This document shows positions 62,483 to 64,000 of a stretch of 64,000 nt of DNA, in pieces. Origin of the DNA: Cristatella mucedo. Taxonomy: Eukaryota; Bryozoa; Phylactolaemata; Cristatellidae. Under the pieces are notes generated by a model. That model was given only the letters and a program-made list of their open reading frames with translations, had not been told where the DNA came from and searched no databases. Every line of letters starts with the position of its first letter. Position 1 is the stretch's first letter. The position numbers were made by a program, and so were the translations under genes. The stretch is taken from NCBI GenBank assembly GCA_009760855.2, contig WPIO01000056.1:2131001-2195000 (forward strand), given 5' to 3'.

Positions 62483-63744
62483 GTGGATACCAAGCTGCAG
62501 CAAGACAGGCTTGCTTCTGGATCCACTGTAAGCGTTCGATTCAACTGCAGCAGCCGATTAAAGGTTGGTTTCTCCCGTGTAGAATGAATATGAATAGAAC
62601 TATGAATAAACTCTTTAGAGTAGAACCATGCAAGTATGGCTACCAGATTTTTTGCCTCTGCATTCACGCTTTTCGTTTTAGTGGTGACACGGACGTGTAT
62701 GACCTCTCAATGATGACCCACTTGTGAGGTCAGCAAGGTCCAGCGGAGGTCAATTGCTGTGCAGTGAAAGAGCACTACAGACTTCCTTACCCCCACCAAC
62801 ACCTCCCCCGGAAAAGTCACCTCCGGCAGAAGCCAAAACCTACGTAATGCAGCCTGAAATTATTGCGCAGGACGTTCACTAACTAACGTTTCACCACTGT
62901 TAGCAAGCAGCACCAACTCCCGTGTCTTTATTTAAAGCAGGGTACCCACTTCAAAGGAGCAGCTTCGCAAGAGACCTGTTTGCAGCGAATGCCGGATGCA
63001 CAAACACTGTGAGTTTGCACAGTTCACTCTCCCACGATTCTTTGCAATCGACGAGACATTTCGTTATGACAGCTAGCCAAGGTCGGTCGATGGCGCCTAG
63101 CACGACCAACTGGTTGCCAAGGCTAAGAGAACTGCAGCAACTATCCTGCATCCGATTGCCAGAGGCCGCAAAGTTGACTCCAAACATCCACCGCTGTGCC
63201 AGAGGCATCTTCAGCACCAGACGAGGTCGACACATGATGCAACTGCACAAAATCATTACAGTTCAGCTATGCGACCAGCGTCTTCTCTTCGTCGACACGG
63301 AGTGGCACTCCATCAGGTCAGTGTGAGATGACAGTGTGAGATGAGCAGTCAGTGTCCCGCTGCAATCGCAGCCCCTCTCTGTACCACCACCCATTTTTGG
63401 GCAAGAGAGAAACCCCGAAGTCCAGACACGTATCTAGTGCACCAAGCAAGTTTTGCTTCAGCTACAACTCGGGTGGGATGCGCCTCTTTCGACGGTGCGA
63501 TGTTGCTGAGACTTTTCTTGCATGCCCAGGCATGCCCATGGTACGACCGGAGGTCTCCTACTCACGGCTTGTGAGTTGTTACTACATAATGGATAATACA
63601 TAATGGAACACTCCATCTTTTCCCTTACTATTCTTATTTGAACAAATTGTATGCTTTGCCTGAATATATTCTTTCTGCATCATACCAATATACATATAGA
63701 TGATGTGCTTGAACATGCATTTTCTAAAAAATCATGCATTACTG

Positions 63745-63747
<3 letters not shown>
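62483..63747. other. UNC13 5' intron, unassigned
   Basis: No C2B, C1 or upstream MUN exon motif seen on minus. No other gene recognised. Confidence 0.45.
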
Positions 63748-63804
<57 letters not shown>

Positions 63805-63840
63805 TGCACGCATATGCACACACACGCACGCACATGCAGA
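63748..63840. repeat. (CA)n microsatellite
   Basis: About 25 pure units, then CACG/CATG variants. Confidence 0.93.
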
Positions 63841-64000
63841 GTTATATAAAATGGCACACACTTAAGGAGAAAGTCGAGGCAGCAGTTGTAAGCAGCTGGA
63901 CTGCAGTGCAAGGGACACGCTGCGACAGCGGGGAAGCTACAAACAAAACGCATACGTGGCTGAAGTGGCTGCAGTAACTCAGTGGTCTCAGCACGAGTTC

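Noticed and set aside
63949-64000. Possible start of another tRNA-like SINE ('taactcagtggtctcagc') at the window edge
   Set aside because: Only a box-A-like word is visible before the sequence ends.

Overview
This is a window of animal nuclear DNA from an invertebrate. It has multi-exon genes with GT-AG introns, abundant (GA)n/(CT)n microsatellites, tRNA-derived SINEs and CR1/L2-type LINE fragments. A neuronal UNC13 gene points to an animal with synapses. I cannot place it to phylum from sequence alone. There are no prokaryotic genes, CRISPR arrays, rRNAs or convincing tRNA genes. The exon models were built by hand. I required consensus splice sites, compatible intron phases and family motifs recalled from memory; no database search was run.

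Layout. (1) 1-14.7 kb is mostly repeats: 3' ends of two LINE families (here called A and B) and two SINE families (S1 and S2). The first two exons of a minus-strand 3-ketodihydrosphingosine reductase gene (KDSR) lie at 8.4 and 4.9 kb. Its remaining exons were not found and probably lie left of the window. (2) 14.7-25 kb holds a complete minus-strand FAST-kinase-domain (FASTKD) gene: seven exons, 995 aa, with a mitochondrial-type N terminus and FAST_1, FAST_2 and RAP regions. (3) 25-28.7 kb is a nested LINE B/LINE A block plus unassigned sequence. (4) 28.7-29.73 kb is TAF8, a TFIID subunit, minus strand, two coding exons, 303 aa. (5) 29.7-35.5 kb is CpG-rich, with a large CT compound repeat, an orphan pair of minus-strand exons with a sulfotransferase-like P-loop, and a small plus-strand gene resembling SMKR1. 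(6) 35.8-61.8 kb is the 3' part of UNC13/Munc13 on the minus strand. It has 21 constitutive coding exons (864 codons plus stop) that keep frame from end to end and encode most of the MUN domain and the C2C domain. The 5' exons (C1, C2B) lie right of the window.

The genes are ordinary housekeeping or neuronal loci with no evident shared pathway: sphingolipid synthesis, mitochondrial RNA processing, transcription initiation, a probable ciliary small protein and synaptic vesicle priming. The unusual content is in the non-coding architecture. The S1 SINE carries the 3' tail of LINE A. LINE A 3' ends form outward-facing fold-back pairs. A 25-bp perfect palindrome encloses a LINE A tail. One UNC13 intron is about 4 kb of almost pure polypurine on the plus strand. 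A series of perfect hairpins sits in UNC13 introns, several next to splice sites. A symmetric 66-nt candidate cassette exon falls inside the MUN domain. I did not find a clearly new multi-gene system.
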